Origin: Chlorobiota bacterium
GTDB taxonomy: Bacteria; Bacteroidota; Bacteroidia; Bacteroidales; B39-G9
Direction of reading: 5' to 3'
DNA length: 6,631 nucleotides
NCBI GenBank assembly: GCA_030632095.1
Contig: DAOVJU010000196.1
Location: 1-6,631, forward strand
Positions 5,565-6,631 of the stretch are shown piece after piece (the stretch's first letter is position 1; the number at the start of each line of letters is the position of its first letter). A program made the position numbers and the translations under genes. A model generated the notes under the pieces. That model was not told where the DNA came from, did no database searches, and saw only the letters and a program-made list of their open reading frames with translations.

Positions 5565-6631
5565 TTAGTTAACCACAATGATTTTTTTACTTTTAGTTAA
5601 TTTTCCATTTATAATTCGAAGAATATAAACACCGGTTAATAACCTGCTTACATCTAATTGATAATTAAAATTACTTTCAGAATTCTCAAAAGTGTTTTTA
5701 TAAATCAATTCACCTCTGGTATTTGTTAATTCCAGTGTTACATCAGTTTGATTTATATCTTGTAAATCAATAAAAATAAAACCATTGGTTGGATTTGGCG
5801 ATATTATTAATACTTCCTGACGAGATAAAGTAATGGTATCAGCAACAGCATATGCTTTTATTGTAAGGTCCATATGACTTTTTTCTTCATCCTGGTTACT
5901 TCCTAGCTGTAACCAGCTAGTTCCGTTTGAACTAATCCAGCAAACATCATTTTCTATTTCCGGATCAGCAAATACCTCACCATTAGCTTCGAGATATTTC
6001 TCGGCCGGTATAGGATGCATATAACCAGGTGTTGTATATTTTACCAGAATATAGAAATCTTTACCTCCCGGTACTAGTATAGAATCTTTTATACTAAAAA
6101 TGTAATGACCTGGGAATGTGCATTCTATATTAGATTTTGCAAAAGCAAGATCGTATAAAACATGGCCTGATTTTCCTAAATATACTTTTACGTCAAGGCT
6201 TGTATTTGAGGAATTTATATAAGTTCCAATTTTAGTAATTTTTTGCTTATAGGAGGCAGTATATTTTACCAGGCCATAAGCTAATTCACTATTAAATCCG
6301 GTATTAGACAACCATCCCAAATGATCGTACTGATAAATTGTATCATAACTATTTGCTGGTAAGCGTGTTGGGAATATTGCATTAGTGGTTAATACCCTTG
6401 TATCGGTATAAGAAATATAGAAATAGCCATTTGCTCCCCAATTAGTTCCCCAACTGTTTTTTATAATCCATGCACCTGTCTGGTTAAAAATATTTATGTT
6501 ATCATCCCATCCAACAAGTAAAACAGCGTGATTAACATCCATATCATCAGAATATAAATATGTACTGTCAGTGTCAAAGTAGTTATTAATATCCATATGC
6601 ATACTTGTATATACACCTCCATAGTCTAATA
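5565..6631 (-). CDS. Secreted C1 (papain-family) cysteine protease with lectin-like domain and type IX sorting tail, 5' partial
   Basis: The frame runs off the right edge of the window. Codons beyond the ATG at 6602 read LDYGGVYTS, which continues a papain-type fold, so that ATG is internal and the true start, signal peptide and catalytic cysteine are outside. Numbering from the codon at 6602, the catalytic histidine is H25 in NHAVLLVGWDD and the catalytic asparagine is N49 in IIKNSWGTNWG, both intact. A second domain (about 80-255), starting near YQYDHLGW, resembles the lectin-like domain that follows C1 peptidases. The last 80 residues form a type A Por sorting domain: SPNPTNG near 269, a LTGVYILRI strand and a final KKIIVVN. 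The protein should cross the inner membrane by Sec and the outer membrane by the type IX system, then be released or anchored. It probably cleaves extracellular protein. No terminator is visible in the 68-bp gap to the convergent gene. Confidence 0.92.
   Translation of the reverse strand, partial: LDYGGVYTSMHMDINNYFDTDSTYLYSDDMDVNHAVLLVGWDDNINIFNQTGAWIIKNSWGTNWGANGYFYISYTDTRVLTTNAIFPTRLPANSYDTIYQYDHLGWLSNTGFNSELAYGLVKYTASYKQKITKIGTYINSSNTSLDVKVYLGKSGHVLYDLAFAKSNIECTFPGHYIFSIKDSILVPGGKDFYILVKYTTPGYMHPIPAEKYLEANGEVFADPEIENDVCWISSNGTSWLQLGSNQDEEKSHMDLTIKAYAVADTITLSRQEVLIISPNPTNGFIFIDLQDINQTDVTLELTNTRGELIYKNTFENSESNFNYQLDVSRLLTGVYILRIINGKLTKSKKIIVVN

Overview
The window is AT-rich and most likely chromosomal DNA from a member of the Bacteroidota (Bacteroidetes). 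Four things point there: a C-terminal type IX secretion (Por) sorting domain on a secreted protease, a Reg_prop/Y_Y_Y sensor, a TAnnTTTG-type promoter, and starts preceded by A-rich leaders rather than Shine-Dalgarno sequences. The order within the phylum cannot be fixed from the sequence alone.

Layout, left to right. (1) Positions 1-2600, plus strand: most of a large membrane sensor with a periplasmic beta-propeller, a Y_Y_Y domain, one membrane segment, a coiled-coil linker and a cytoplasmic SpoIIE/PP2C phosphatase. Its 5' end lies outside the window. (2) Positions 2601-2971: no intact gene. On the minus strand there appears to be the frameshifted C-terminal remnant of a bacteriohemerythrin with its own intrinsic terminator still attached. 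Next to it is a roughly 173-bp segment bounded by perfect 10-bp inverted repeats. (3) Positions 2972-3733, minus strand: an intact PhnP-type metallo-beta-lactamase-fold hydrolase with a TTG start and a well-matched Bacteroidota promoter. (4) Positions about 3792-4186: intergenic, repeat-like, with a short direct repeat and a perfect palindrome. (5) Positions 4187-4894, plus strand: a short RsmI-like SAM-dependent methyltransferase. (6) Positions 5029-5496, plus strand: a small NTF2-like protein of a family often auto-labelled phosphoribosyl-AMP cyclohydrolase. (7) Positions 5565-6631, minus strand: the C-terminal two thirds or so of a papain-family (C1) cysteine protease with a lectin-like domain and a type IX secretion tail. 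Its N-terminal end lies outside the window.

The genes do not form one pathway. The intact genes alternate in orientation and look like separate transcription units; only the methyltransferase and the NTF2-like gene are codirectional neighbours, 134 bp apart. I found no convincing new multi-gene system. The most unusual content is in the intergenic DNA: the decayed hemerythrin, the inverted-repeat segment beside it, and the repeat-like block upstream of the methyltransferase.
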